DNA of 64,000 bases from CAWFQB01 sp965277875 (GCA_965277875.1 CBDIDV010000002.1:3162001-3226000); one strand, 5' to 3'; shown: positions 1 through 8,522, numbered from the stretch's first letter. Notes: generated from the sequence alone by a model not told the origin. Translations and numbers: made by a program.

Positions 1-93
1 GGCGGCGCGGTCGCCGGGATGCTCGAAAGCGCTGGAGGCCAGGCCGGGAAAGCGCAGGCGCGCGGGTATGGCAAGCGGGGGCGTGGCAGTCAT
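1..93 (-). CDS. M48-type metalloprotease, N-terminal fragment
   Basis: Only the first 31 codons lie in the window; the gene runs off the left edge. The peptide starts MTATPPLAIPARLRF and continues GLASSAFEHPGDRAA. The F-x-H-P-x-D-R-A-A pattern near the N-terminus is typical of membrane-linked M48 (HtpX/Ste24-like) peptidases of the 'F(R/Q)HPLDRAAL' type. The start codon overlaps the stop codon of the upstream zinc-ribbon gene (ATGA), so the two are probably translationally coupled. The HExxH motif that would prove the assignment is outside the window, so this is a family guess from a short segment. Confidence 0.5.
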   Translation of the reverse strand, partial: MTATPPLAIPARLRFPGLASSAFEHPGDRAA

Positions 94-1796
94 GCCGTTT
101 CCTTTCTGTTGGTGGCGTCCGTGTCTGGGGCTGTGTCGCTCGTCGCGCCGGATGTGCCGGACTGCGCCGCTTCGGTCGTTGGCGGCGGCGTGTCATTCGG
201 CGCGGGCGCACCTGAACCGGCATTGTCAACCACAGGGCTGGCGTCAGGACTGGTACTGTGATTAGTATTGAAGTCTACGTTGTCGTCGCCGGTTGGCGCG
301 TTTCCCGCTGACGTAAACGTATCGTGTCCGACGCCATCAGGAGATCCATCTGATCCGTCCGCTGCGGAGTGCGGCGTAAAAGCCTCCGTAGTATCGTCGC
401 GTACAACGTCGCCAACGTCCTCCTGCACCTCAAAGCCAGTCCCAACGGAACCCGGAAACTGTTCGTCGGGCGTGTCGCTGAAAGGCAGTTCCCCGAACGC
501 TTGTTCATCGTATTGCTCGAAGGCCACGCCGCCCGTCCCCGCCGCGTCCTGCGCCTGAACCGGCTCATCGGGCGCGAACATGTCGTCATACGAGACCGTC
601 TCGAATGAAGCGTCTGCTGAAGAGTCGGCAGCGTCGGCGAGATCAAGCCCGGCAGAAGCGGCATTATCTTGTTCTGTTCCCTGCCCCCTGTCCGCTGTTC
701 CCTGCTCCGCCTCACCGGGCAGGGGCTTGGCCTCGTCCGTGGGCGTGAACAGGCTGTCGTCGGCGAGGGAGGCAAAGTCAGCGTCGTCCTGCGCGTTCAT
801 GCCGCCCGCAAGCGTGTTTGACTCGCCTGAAACAGCGTCTTCCGCAACAACGCCTATGACACCGTCCGCGCTGACAGTAATGCCCGTCTCGCCGGATGCC
901 GCCTCAACTGCTTCCTCTGTGTCCTCCAAGACGTCTTCCGTGTCCCCGCCCGATGTGGGCAGGGCGAAGCCGAACTCGGCGGGCAGATCGTCGCGCTCGT
1001 AGGCGAAATCGGTTTCGCGCACAATCGTCATTTCAGGCGTGTACGCTTCGCCAACGCCGCCAAATGCTGCACTGGCTTCCCCGCCTGCTGTCGGCAGAAC
1101 GCCCGCCGTGCCTTCCGCAAGCGGGGCCTCGTCCGGCACGGCAATCGTGATGCCCGTGTGCGCGAGGGTAGGCGTCTCGGCATCCGCCTGCACATTGGAA
1201 CTGCGGGACGGCTGAATCGTGCCGCAAAACGGACAGAACTTGTAGGGCTGTTCCAGAACATGATCGCACTGCGGACACAGGGAATGTGTGGGCGAAATGG
1301 GCGTTTTGCGCCGCGCCGTGGTCAGCGAGTCGAACAGTTCCGCCATGTTCTTCGCGCCCGCAAAGTTAAGCTGTCCTCGCAGGCGCAGGCGCACGTACAG
1401 GCCGTTTTCCAGGTGCAGGATCAAGCGGCAGGCGAGTTCGCCGCCATACGTTTCGATGTCCGTGAACGTGACACGGGCGATCTTGTCGAAGGTATACGCG
1501 TGGGGCAGCATCTGGCTGGGCCGGCCCGTGGTATGCTGCACATGCTGCACCAAAAAGCGCTTTTCGGTCAGAGCGACATTGACAAACGGCGCGAAAAAGG
1601 CTTCGGGGCCGACGTTAAGCTTGCTTTTCCAGCCGCCCGCGATGCGGGCGCGGGCGAAGGCGAGAAGCTGCTCGTCCTTTTCCAGCAAGGGGCGCGTACC
1701 GGCAAGGATGTTGGCCTGCTCGGCGCGGCGGGCCGCTTTGAGAAGCGCCTCCTTCTCCTGGCGCGTTTTGGGTTTGACCGGGGTGGATTGTGCCAT
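90..1796 (-). CDS. PH-like domain protein with zinc ribbon and long acidic tail
   Basis: About 568 residues from the ATG at 1796, chosen over an upstream in-frame start because the charged start MAQSTPVKPKTRQEKEALL fits a cytosolic protein. Residues ~40-150 (LLEKDEQLLAFARARI... through FTDIETYGG...LHLENGLYVRLRL) resemble bacterial PH-domain folds. Residues ~172-190 form a zinc ribbon (CPQC...CPFC). The remaining ~370 residues are low-complexity, rich in Asp, Glu, Ala, Ser and Thr, and probably disordered. A stretch of nucleotides around 660-705 consists of short GGGAACAG-like tandem units that look inserted into the coding sequence. No enzyme motif is visible. It overlaps the downstream M48-like gene, which suggests a joint role at the membrane, but its function is unknown. 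Confidence 0.75.
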   Translation of the reverse strand: MAQSTPVKPKTRQEKEALLKAARRAEQANILAGTRPLLEKDEQLLAFARARIAGGWKSKLNVGPEAFFAPFVNVALTEKRFLVQHVQHTTGRPSQMLPHAYTFDKIARVTFTDIETYGGELACRLILHLENGLYVRLRLRGQLNFAGAKNMAELFDSLTTARRKTPISPTHSLCPQCDHVLEQPYKFCPFCGTIQPSRSSNVQADAETPTLAHTGITIAVPDEAPLAEGTAGVLPTAGGEASAAFGGVGEAYTPEMTIVRETDFAYERDDLPAEFGFALPTSGGDTEDVLEDTEEAVEAASGETGITVSADGVIGVVAEDAVSGESNTLAGGMNAQDDADFASLADDSLFTPTDEAKPLPGEAEQGTADRGQGTEQDNAASAGLDLADAADSSADASFETVSYDDMFAPDEPVQAQDAAGTGGVAFEQYDEQAFGELPFSDTPDEQFPGSVGTGFEVQEDVGDVVRDDTTEAFTPHSAADGSDGSPDGVGHDTFTSAGNAPTGDDNVDFNTNHSTSPDASPVVDNAGSGAPAPNDTPPPTTEAAQSGTSGATSDTAPDTDATNRKETA

Positions 1797-2111
1797 TAGG
1801 TTTCTTTCGTATGTCCCGGCGGCTCGGTTTGCGCGCAAGGCGTACCGGCGGGTTTTATGCGCGTCACCACGGCGTCGGGTGTCTGCCGGTGTCGCTCGCG
1901 AATCAGAGTGAATTAGAGTAAATCAAAGTGAATGCCAGTGCGGGATGTTCTGATTACGCTACGGACGAGGCGGGCAGCAAGTTTCGCGCAACAGTGGGAA
2001 GCATTGCGTCTGTTGCTCCTTCACTACTTTGTGGTGAAAACACCATCTGTCGAAACCAAAGCGACGATGAGAGATTTCTCATCGTCGCTTTGAATTCGGA
2101 TCTAGTGCGTG
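1797..2111. other. Intergenic region with 10-bp tandem repeat and hairpin
   Basis: No gene is supported here. Positions 1901-1940 are four imperfect 10-bp units (AATCAGAGTG, AATTAGAGTA, AATCAAAGTG, AATGCCAGTG). A strong hairpin at 2057-2092 is listed separately. Confidence 0.6.
2057..2092 (-). terminator. Hairpin downstream of the 2,112-3,656 gene cluster
   Basis: A perfect 16-bp inverted repeat (arms 2057-2072 and 2077-2092, CAAAGCGACGATGAGA) with a 4-nt loop lies 20 bp past the stop of the minus-strand cluster. The tail on the minus strand is only mildly T-rich (GGTTTCG), so it may be a weak intrinsic terminator or an mRNA 3'-end stabiliser. Confidence 0.6.
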
Positions 2112-2549
2112 TCATCCCTGTTGGGATGGTACATGACGAACCATGTAGATGTGCTGACCACTTGCGTTCCATTGATCTGTCTGCGCTTCGCGCAGATACA
2201 CGCGTAGTACATACTCGCCGGGCGGACCTACACGCAGGCTTGCAATCTTCACGGATGACCTGGTAACACGCTCAGGAAGCTGCAGTGGAAGCACCGTCCC
2301 CTCAGTTTCGTATCCATCAGGATAGGTGGTACTTATCTTGATTTCATAATCGCGCCCTTCATCCTCAGGTACTCGTAGCCATGTGGTGACAGCGTACCAT
2401 GCCAGAGGGATTGTTGCGTCCACCGGAACATCTTGGCCTTGAGCAACTACCAGACTAATGCCGTCGAGAAGCGAAATCAAGGAATAGCTGCCCTGTGTCT
2501 CGTCTGTAAGGACGTTTTGACAGGCTGCAAACATCAGGCTAGTGGGCAT
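2112..2549 (-). CDS. DUF6941-like hypothetical protein
   Basis: 145 residues, preceded by GAGGAATGTTGC and ATG, a good ribosome-binding site. The N-terminus (LMFAACQNVLTDETQGSYSLISLLDGISLV) followed by a beta-rich segment with WLRVPEDEGRDYEIKI and LRVGPPGEYVLRVYL resembles small DUF6941-type proteins of unknown role. There is no signal peptide, membrane segment or catalytic motif. It is the last gene of a three-gene cluster with 10-bp and 5-bp gaps, so it is probably co-transcribed with the 132-residue protein and the zincin upstream. The family assignment is from the pattern of the N-terminus only. Confidence 0.6.
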   Translation of the reverse strand: MPTSLMFAACQNVLTDETQGSYSLISLLDGISLVVAQGQDVPVDATIPLAWYAVTTWLRVPEDEGRDYEIKISTTYPDGYETEGTVLPLQLPERVTRSSVKIASLRVGPPGEYVLRVYLREAQTDQWNASGQHIYMVRHVPSQQG

Positions 2550-2559
2550 GCAACATTCC

Positions 2560-2958
2560 TCAAGCTACCAGCGCGTACTGTGTGGTGTTGCTCAAACGTT
2601 TGTCACTGCCACCAACAATCAGCGGCTCACTGCGATAGTCAAAATCGGGCGTACTTACCCCTGTGTAAAACCGATTAAAAGTTGGCAAAATTCGGTTGCG
2701 CGCAATAGAAGGCGCTGCCTGATACGCCTCTTCGACATACACTCTGAGGTCGCTTGTGGCGGCACAGGTAATATAAGAACGACTCTGGTATCTGGCCTGT
2801 GACGCCGTACTAATTATGTCTCCATCAAGCACACCCTCTGAGATAGCTTTCCAGAGGCGTAGTTCTGCGTCGCTTATTCCAAGCGCTCGCAGCGAACGCT
2901 CCTGCTCGGCAGCCGTGATAGTACCGGTAGGCTTGCGGAAAGTTACTTTGGCTTTCAT
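2560..2958 (-). CDS. Hypothetical protein in zincin cluster
   Basis: 132 residues with AAGGATAG upstream of the ATG. I do not recognise the family. It begins with a basic stretch (MKAKVTFRKPTG), then a short helical segment (SLRALGISDAELRLWKAISEGVLDGDI) and a Tyr/Ser-rich part. It has no membrane segment, cysteine cluster or catalytic motif. It lies 5 bp after the zincin gene and 10 bp before the DUF6941-like gene on the same strand, so it is likely translated from the same message. The tight spacing suggests a functional unit of three small proteins. Confidence 0.6.
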   Translation of the reverse strand: MKAKVTFRKPTGTITAAEQERSLRALGISDAELRLWKAISEGVLDGDIISTASQARYQSRSYITCAATSDLRVYVEEAYQAAPSIARNRILPTFNRFYTGVSTPDFDYRSEPLIVGGSDKRLSNTTQYALVA

Positions 2959-2963
2959 AAATT

Positions 2964-3656
2964 CTATCCTTGTTGATGAAACAAAGCGTCAAATGCCTCA
3001 GCAATAGGCTCAAAATCTTCATCTTCCCATTGGCGGGGAATGACAGCTCTGCTCAAAGCGGTTTGCTGTGCGTTCAATCCATGCCTCAATACATTATGTT
3101 GGCTGCGCAACGCGATATATTGAGCATAGCTGCGCGCAAAAAGCTCACAGGGTTTCAGGAGATATTGTACCATACGAATGTTCAACTCACTAAATTTAAA
3201 TGTGTACGATTCTGCGTCCGGTAACTCAACCACAACTTCGCTCTCCCCTTGTTCGATAAAGGTTGAGGCCGCATTCAGAGTCTGAAACGTCTCACTTGCT
3301 TCAATTCTTTGCCGCCACGTTACCAGTAAAGAAGGATCAGCAGAAGCATACCTCCAAGATGTTCCTAGTAGTTGGTGGTCAATAAGATGGCCCAGCTCGT
3401 GAACTAATGTCAACTCAGGGCATGTTGCAGTAGGAACAACAACAATACGCAACGGCTTGCCAGGAACATCATAGTACGCGCCCTCGCCGTCAGTAATGTA
3501 CTCGCGGCTGACTGGAACAAGAATAGGCGCTAAAGGAACTCGATGTATGTTTTCGATGCTTTGTATCACATCATAAGGGCCAACAGTAATGTCCGGCGCT
3601 TGGACATCCAGAAGCTTACTAAGCTTACCCAATGCGAAAGAGGAACTAAACGCCAT
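2964..3656 (-). CDS. Zincin-like metallopeptidase (HELGH)
   Basis: 230 residues. TLVHELGHLIDHQ around residue 84 is a clear HExxH zinc-protease motif in a helix, preceded by a beta-strand (PLRIVVVPT). Further on, PCELFARSYAQYIALRS is placed where many zincins carry the third metal ligand or stabilising helix. The C-terminus has WEDEDFEPI, a pattern seen in zincin-like domains attached to phage and polymorphic-toxin polypeptides. There is no signal peptide. A GGGGGGAG ribosome-binding site sits just before the ATG. It heads a three-gene cluster. Substrate and role are unknown; it could be an effector or toxin-type protease, which is inference only. Confidence 0.7.
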   Translation of the reverse strand: MAFSSSFALGKLSKLLDVQAPDITVGPYDVIQSIENIHRVPLAPILVPVSREYITDGEGAYYDVPGKPLRIVVVPTATCPELTLVHELGHLIDHQLLGTSWRYASADPSLLVTWRQRIEASETFQTLNAASTFIEQGESEVVVELPDAESYTFKFSELNIRMVQYLLKPCELFARSYAQYIALRSQHNVLRHGLNAQQTALSRAVIPRQWEDEDFEPIAEAFDALFHQQG

Positions 3657-3712
3657 TCACTCCCCCCAGCTACGCGCCCCGGCTTCTCCAAAGCATGATT
3701 TGTCGAATAACC

Positions 3713-4270
3713 TTAGTCAGCGTCTACAAAAGAGGCGATTATAGGCGTAGCAAGGTACAGGCGGGGTTCGGGGTTGTGGAACTTGACGCCTGCCTGCCAC
3801 GCCTCGCGCGCCCGCACAATGAGGATAACGGGGCGATTGGTGCGGCGGCGGGCCACGACATCGGCCATGTCGGGCGTGGAGGATAGATGCACATACTGAC
3901 GCTGCATCGGCTTTAGACCCTCCTGCAAGATCAGGGCGGCGGCTTGCGGCGTCGTGCCGTGGTACAGGATTTCAGGCGGCTCGACTTCGGGGTACGTGAC
4001 GGCCTCCTCGACCGAATGCCCGTACCGCGCCCGGATGCGCCCATCCACGATTTCAAACCGCTGCTTATCCGAGGCCGCGACGACCTCGCGGATGGGCGCT
4101 TCCGTGACCCAGCCATACGCCTTTTGCCGGTTTACAGCGGTCACAAACTCGGCAAGCGGCACAAAGCCCTCGTCTCCCAGCACAAGGCCGATCTTTTCCG
4201 GTTCGTGCCGCAGGACAAGCGACAGGAATTTGCTTAACTGCTTTTGACGCTCCAGGCTGAGAAGTGGCAT
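3713..4270 (-). CDS. kptA: RNA 2'-phosphotransferase (Tpt1/KptA)
   Basis: 185 residues from ATG 4270. A GTG at 4291 in frame would add seven residues but lies inside a repeat, so the ATG is preferred. The sequence has the family signature: LSKFLSLVLRHEPE at the N-terminus (first catalytic Arg of LRH), GWV, RARYGHS, LYHGT, and YVHLSS followed by DMADVVARRR, where the NAD-binding residues of KptA lie. The enzyme moves an internal RNA 2'-phosphate onto NAD+. In eukaryotes this finishes tRNA splicing; in bacteria the physiological substrate is unknown. It ends before a short spacer and the zincin cluster, and a 31-bp inverted repeat separates it from lysS. Confidence 0.92.
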   Translation of the reverse strand: MPLLSLERQKQLSKFLSLVLRHEPEKIGLVLGDEGFVPLAEFVTAVNRQKAYGWVTEAPIREVVAASDKQRFEIVDGRIRARYGHSVEEAVTYPEVEPPEILYHGTTPQAAALILQEGLKPMQRQYVHLSSTPDMADVVARRRTNRPVILIVRAREAWQAGVKFHNPEPRLYLATPIIASFVDAD

Positions 4271-4284
4271 AGGAAAACTCGTCT

Positions 4285-4410
4285 TATCCACAGATTACAC
4301 AGATGGCACAGATTACATTTCAAGACAAAAACACGATGCAACTGTTCGTTCAGCCACAGCCCTGAATTATCTCTGTTGTTAATCTGTGCCATCTGTGTAA
4401 TCTGTGGATA
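4285..4410. repeat. 31-bp perfect inverted repeat built from 9-bp units
   Basis: Arms at 4285-4315 and 4380-4410 are exact reverse complements. Each arm is itself tandem, with three 9-bp units of the form CAGATTACA/CAGATGGCA. A related CAGATTACG unit recurs at about 11262. The pair lies between the end of lysS and the start of kptA and could fold into a long hairpin in the lysS-kptA transcript. Confidence 0.85.
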
Positions 4411-4426
4411 GCTCCTCTGTATCGGG

Positions 4427-5980
4427 TCAGTGGCCGGTTTCGGGGCGCATCAGGGGGAAAAGGATTACGTCGCGGACGCTTTCGGCCCCGGTCAGGACAA
4501 GAGCGAGCCGGTCTACGCCGATGCCCAGGCCGCCGGTCGGGGGCATACCGTATTCCATCGCGCGCAAAAACTCCTCGTCCATCGGGTGCGCCTCATCGTT
4601 GCCGCCCTGCCGCTGCGTCATCTGCCCCTCGAAGCGCTCGCGCTGGTCTATAGGGTCGTTGATCTCGCTGAACGCATTGCCCAGCTCCTGCGTCGCCATA
4701 TAGATCTCGAACCGGCGGGTCAGGGCCGGGTTGTCGGGGCGCTTTTTGGCGAGCGGCGAGGTTTCGGTCGGAAAGTCCGTGATGAAGGTCGGCTGTATCA
4801 GGTTGGGCTGCGTGTAGACCTCATGCAGCTTTTCGATCAGACCGCCCAGCGTGTCTTCTTTGTCCACGGGAAACGGGACACTGATGCGGCGGCAGGCGGC
4901 TTTTGCCGTTTCCAGGTCGGTTAGTTCCGTGGGCGCGATGCCGGCATATTCAGCAATGCCGTCGAGCATGGGCAGACGGCGGAAAGGGCGGGCCGATACA
5001 TCTATTACCTGACCGTCATAAACGAAGGTCGGCATCCCGTTCACCTCGCGGCAGATGGTCTCGTACATCGCTTCGACCAGTTCCATTACGTCGTCCAAGT
5101 CGGCATACGCCTGATACAGTTCCATCAGGGTAAATTCGGGATTGTGCCGCGTGGACATGCCCTCGTTGCGGAACACGCGCCCGATCTCGAACACCTTTTC
5201 GTAGCCGCCGATAATCAGCCGCTTCAGATACAATTCTAACGAGATACGCAGCTTGAAGTCGTGATCCAGGGCGTTGTGGTGCGTCATAAACGGACGCGCC
5301 GCCGCCCCGCCCGCCACAAGCTGCAAAACGGGCGTTTCCACTTCCAGAAAGTCGCGTCCTTCCAGGAAGCGGCGCATGGACGAGACCACTTTGCTGCGCC
5401 GGGTCAGGACGGCCCGCGAGTCGGGGTTGGCGAGCAGATCCAAATACCGATGGCGGTAGCGCTCTTCCTTGTCGGCGAGCGTGTTGTAGGTGCGGCCCTG
5501 ATCGTCCTGCTTGCCGAAGGGGGGTACGCGCAGGGCTTTGGCGAGCAGGGTAAACTCCTTGACGTGCAGGCTCGGCTCGCCCGTGCGTGTGCGGAACGGA
5601 AAGCCGCGCACACCGATGATGTCGCCCAGATCAATCTCTTTGAACTGCTCGAACGCGGCCTCGCCCACATCGTTGATGCGAACGTAAATCTGCACGCGCC
5701 CGCTCTCGTCGCGCACATCGGCGAAAATGGCCTTGCCCGCCACCCGGTACGCCGTGACGCGCCCCGCCACGGAAAAGGTCAGCGCGCGCTGCGCGTCCTC
5801 GTCCGTATGCCAGTGCGGCGCGTCGGGCGTGACAACCGCATTCGCCAGGTGTGTGCGCTCATAGCGTTCCAGCGCGAAAGGGTCTTGTCCCTGCGCTCGT
5901 AAACCGTCGAGTTTACGCAGGCGGTGCGCCCTCAACTCGTCTTCCGGCTGCTCTGCCGCTTGCTCTGCTGCCTGCTCCAC
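4427..5980 (-). CDS. lysS: Lysyl-tRNA synthetase, class II
   Basis: 517 residues from GTG 5980, chosen because CTGGAGA lies about seven bases upstream; the longer open frame to 6070 has no ribosome-binding site. An N-terminal helix is followed by an OB-fold anticodon-binding domain (FSVAGRVTAYRVAGKAIFADVRDESGRVQIYV). The class II core has motif 2 (FEIGRVFRNEGMSTRHNPEFT) and motif 3 (GLGIGVDRLALVL). It charges tRNA-Lys with lysine in the cytosol. Length is normal for a bacterial LysS. It is followed after the inverted repeat by kptA and preceded by greA on the same strand, but the 162-bp gap suggests its own promoter. Confidence 0.97.
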   Translation of the reverse strand: MEQAAEQAAEQPEDELRAHRLRKLDGLRAQGQDPFALERYERTHLANAVVTPDAPHWHTDEDAQRALTFSVAGRVTAYRVAGKAIFADVRDESGRVQIYVRINDVGEAAFEQFKEIDLGDIIGVRGFPFRTRTGEPSLHVKEFTLLAKALRVPPFGKQDDQGRTYNTLADKEERYRHRYLDLLANPDSRAVLTRRSKVVSSMRRFLEGRDFLEVETPVLQLVAGGAAARPFMTHHNALDHDFKLRISLELYLKRLIIGGYEKVFEIGRVFRNEGMSTRHNPEFTLMELYQAYADLDDVMELVEAMYETICREVNGMPTFVYDGQVIDVSARPFRRLPMLDGIAEYAGIAPTELTDLETAKAACRRISVPFPVDKEDTLGGLIEKLHEVYTQPNLIQPTFITDFPTETSPLAKKRPDNPALTRRFEIYMATQELGNAFSEINDPIDQRERFEGQMTQRQGGNDEAHPMDEEFLRAMEYGMPPTGGLGIGVDRLALVLTGAESVRDVILFPLMRPETGH

Positions 5981-6142
5981 AATCACTCTCCAGCGTTTAC
6001 TTTTCGATACCCTGCATAAAACAACACTTTGATAGCCGCAAATGAACGCGAATAAACGCAAATCGTTCACAAACCGCTTCTTACACGGAGCGGGCCTGCA
6101 AGATTAATAATGCCGTATCTTTGAACAGTATCTCAAACGTCA

Positions 6143-6622
6143 TCACTTGCGTATGCCGTCAATGCGGTACTTTAACGCGCCATTGGGAACCTGAATGAAC
6201 ACGGTATCGTTCGGCTTTTTGTTCATAATGGCCTCGCCAATGGGCGACTCGTCGGAGATCAGATCGTTGTCGGGATCGGCCTCGACGCTGCCCACGATGG
6301 TCAATTCCCATTCATCGTCGTTTTCCAGGTTGGTCATTTTGACGATGCTGCCGATGCCGATCTTATTGGTGGGAATGTCGGCGTAGTCCAGAACGCGCGC
6401 CACCTGCAAAACGCGGCGGATATCCAGTATCTGACTTTCCACAAGGGCCTGCTCCTGCTTGGCGTCCTCGTACTCCGCGTTTTCCGTCAGATCGCCGAAC
6501 TGCTTGCTGTCACGCAGGCGCACGGACACTTCGGGACGCAGAACATTGCGTAAATGGTCCAGCCGCTGTTCCAGTTTGGCATAGCCGCCCGGTGTCAACA
6601 CAAATTCCGCATCCTGAGACAT
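6143..6622 (-). CDS. greA: Transcription elongation factor GreA
   Basis: 159 residues, the usual length. The N-terminal coiled coil carries LTPGGYAKLEQRLDHLR, RDSKQFGDLTENAEYEDAKQEQALVE with the acidic tip residues (GDLTENAEY), and the C-terminal FKBP-like domain has IGIGSIVKM, ISDESPIGEAIM and NDTVFIQVPNG. It binds the secondary channel of RNA polymerase and stimulates cleavage of backtracked RNA. A GAGGAG ribosome-binding site precedes the ATG. lysS lies downstream, a common greA-lysS order in bacteria. Confidence 0.97.
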   Translation of the reverse strand: MSQDAEFVLTPGGYAKLEQRLDHLRNVLRPEVSVRLRDSKQFGDLTENAEYEDAKQEQALVESQILDIRRVLQVARVLDYADIPTNKIGIGSIVKMTNLENDDEWELTIVGSVEADPDNDLISDESPIGEAIMNKKPNDTVFIQVPNGALKYRIDGIRK

Positions 6623-6951
6623 ACGCTACACTCCTCTGACAGGTTTTCAGCCACCCAAGTTGCTATTCTAATCTGCCTTTTTCAAACCCGTTTCAAACCC
6701 GGCAAGACCCAGGATGATCCGTAGGGATTACCGGAAGGCCGCCGGGCGGACGGCACAAGACATTGGCGACAAAACAGGCGCGCTGAGCAAAGAACAAAGT
6801 AGATGTTGTTCAGGCAGATAGTGGCAGACCGCGTAGCCGCGCGTACCTGCCTGATTTCTACCCCTTGTACGAACAGATGATGCGATAGTACGCCCGTGTT
6901 TGCCGCCCGACTGAAAAAAGTTAAGGCAGATTAAACAAATGGCGAAGATCA
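6623..6951. other. Intergenic region between the hpnI-like gene and greA
   Basis: No gene is supported. It should hold the greA promoter near 6665-6700; a TAGAAT box is visible on the minus strand, but I see no well-spaced -35 element. An open frame on the minus strand from 6728 is a shadow of the glycosyltransferase gene. Confidence 0.5.
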
Positions 6952-8145
6952 TCAGGTGAGGTGTTCGATTTTGCCGCCGGGTGACAGGCGGAAACGCTGT
7001 CCGCGCCAGGTGATCTGCCGTCCGAGGTAGCTGCCGACGTACAGGGCCGCGCTCAGCAGGTCGCTCAGGGGAATGAGATACCAGGAACTGCATACGGTAT
7101 CGTCCTGGGTGTACGCGCTTGCGATCCAGACGCTCGTGACGATGCGCAGCACGACGACGCTCAACAGGGTTAGCGTACCGATAGGCGTCGCTCCCATCGC
7201 GGCCCAGAACAGCAGCGCGAGCGCGGTCCCATGCGTCACGAGCGCGCCGGCGTGGCCCTGCGGGCGATACGCGCGCACGGTACGCGCCCAGCGCAGACGC
7301 CGCACCCACATCGGCCTGAAACCCTCCGCGCCCAGCACATTGTTGACCAGATACGTGGACAAGACGACATCGTAACCCGCCTGCCGGGTGTAGTAGCCCA
7401 GCAGATAGTCGTCGGCCAGATGATCTAATATCGCTTCCAGGCCGCCGATCTCTTGAAGCACCTTGCGGGGCAGGGCCATTGACGAGCCGAACGCGAAACT
7501 CATGCCCTCGGTGATGCGGCCCACAAGCGCGCCGGGGATGAACTCCGCGCCCATGCCCAGCGCTTCCAGGCGGGCGGGCAGACTTTCGGGCAGAAATCCG
7601 CGATAGGGACAGGTGACAAGGCCCACGCCGCTCGCTGTGCCATCCGGGCGCGGCTGAAACGGCGCGACCACATGGCGCAGATACTCGCTCCCGACGCGCA
7701 CATCGCTGTCGCACATCAGGAGGATCTCATGCCTGGCGGCGGGCAGCATATTGAACAGGTTGCTGACCTTCAAATTTTGTCCGGCGGGCGGGGCGGCAGA
7801 GGAGGGCGTGACGATGGTAATATCGTGCTGCGGAAAGTCTTGCTGCAGCCTGCGCGCGACATCAAGGGCTGCGTCGTCGGGATCCAGCGCGCCGAAAACG
7901 ATTTGTATCTGACTGATCGGATAGTCGAGGCGGCAGAAACTTGCGTAGTTGTCGTAGGCGTGCGCGTCCGCTCCGAACACGGGCTTGAGGATAGTGACGG
8001 GCGGAGTCCAGGCGGGGTCTAAAGAGCGGCGTTCCCGCTGCCACAGCCGCGCGGCCCAGACGGACAGCACGGCATAGGCGACATACCCGCTCAGGCAGAG
8101 GCCCAGCAGAACCCGCGCCAGCAGCAGCAGGGGCCAGAGAATCAA
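6952..8145 (-). CDS. HpnI/ceramide-glucosyltransferase-like GT
   Basis: 397 residues from a TTG at 8145 that overlaps the stop of the EamA-like gene (TTGA) and has GGGGAG upstream; an in-frame start at 8211 would overlap that gene by 70 bp. Domains: N-terminal membrane helix (WPLLLLARVLLGLCLSGYV), GT-A domain (PPVTILKPVFGAD, metal-binding SDVRV near residue 146, and (Q/R)xxRW as RRLRWARTVR near 281), and C-terminal membrane helices. The family includes HpnI, which adds N-acetylglucosamine to bacteriohopanetetrol, and ceramide glucosyltransferases. The exact lipid acceptor cannot be told from sequence. It is coupled to a small EamA-like protein, a pairing seen next to hpnI-type genes. Confidence 0.85.
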   Translation of the reverse strand: MILWPLLLLARVLLGLCLSGYVAYAVLSVWAARLWQRERRSLDPAWTPPVTILKPVFGADAHAYDNYASFCRLDYPISQIQIVFGALDPDDAALDVARRLQQDFPQHDITIVTPSSAAPPAGQNLKVSNLFNMLPAARHEILLMCDSDVRVGSEYLRHVVAPFQPRPDGTASGVGLVTCPYRGFLPESLPARLEALGMGAEFIPGALVGRITEGMSFAFGSSMALPRKVLQEIGGLEAILDHLADDYLLGYYTRQAGYDVVLSTYLVNNVLGAEGFRPMWVRRLRWARTVRAYRPQGHAGALVTHGTALALLFWAAMGATPIGTLTLLSVVVLRIVTSVWIASAYTQDDTVCSSWYLIPLSDLLSAALYVGSYLGRQITWRGQRFRLSPGGKIEHLT

Positions 8146-8522
8146 TGTTTTGCGCCGCTCCCCACGCCCACGATAATCACCCCGATGGTAATGAAAAATG
8201 TGCCGAGCCATTTGGCGGGGCTGACCACTTCGTGCAGAAAAAACTTTGCCAGCAGTGCGCCCATGAAATAAGAGATCGCCGTCAGGGGCAGGACAAAACT
8301 GAAATCCGCCAGCCGCAGGGCGTACATGTAGGCAAGAAAATAAATGATCATCAGGGCCGTTCCGCCGACCACATACCCGTTTGTCAGTATGGAACGTATC
8401 ACGGTCAGGAACGGGCCGTCCAGCGTCTGCTTCATTCCCCGTGACAGCATCGCCTCGCCCGTAGAGACCGCTCCCACGGATACCAGCATTATCATTATGA
8501 CTTTCATCTTATCGGGGTTCAA
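8142..8522 (-). CDS. EamA/SMR-like four-helix membrane protein
   Basis: 126 residues with four predicted membrane helices: VIMIMLVSVGAVSTGEAMLSR, VVGGTALMIIYFLAYMYAL, FSFVLPLTAISYFMGALLAKFFL and GTFFITIGVIIVGVGSG. It has the half-EamA/small multidrug resistance topology, including the motif L(R)LADFSFVLPLTAISY. The stop overlaps the start of the glycosyltransferase, so the two are translated together. The likely role is movement or presentation of a lipid intermediate for that enzyme, by analogy with ArnE/ArnF-like proteins; this is inference. Confidence 0.8.
   Translation of the reverse strand: MNPDKMKVIMIMLVSVGAVSTGEAMLSRGMKQTLDGPFLTVIRSILTNGYVVGGTALMIIYFLAYMYALRLADFSFVLPLTAISYFMGALLAKFFLHEVVSPAKWLGTFFITIGVIIVGVGSGAKH

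Noticed and set aside
6728..7714. 328-residue minus-strand open frame
   Set aside because: Arg/Ala/Gly-rich shadow of the glycosyltransferase gene in another frame, without a ribosome-binding site.
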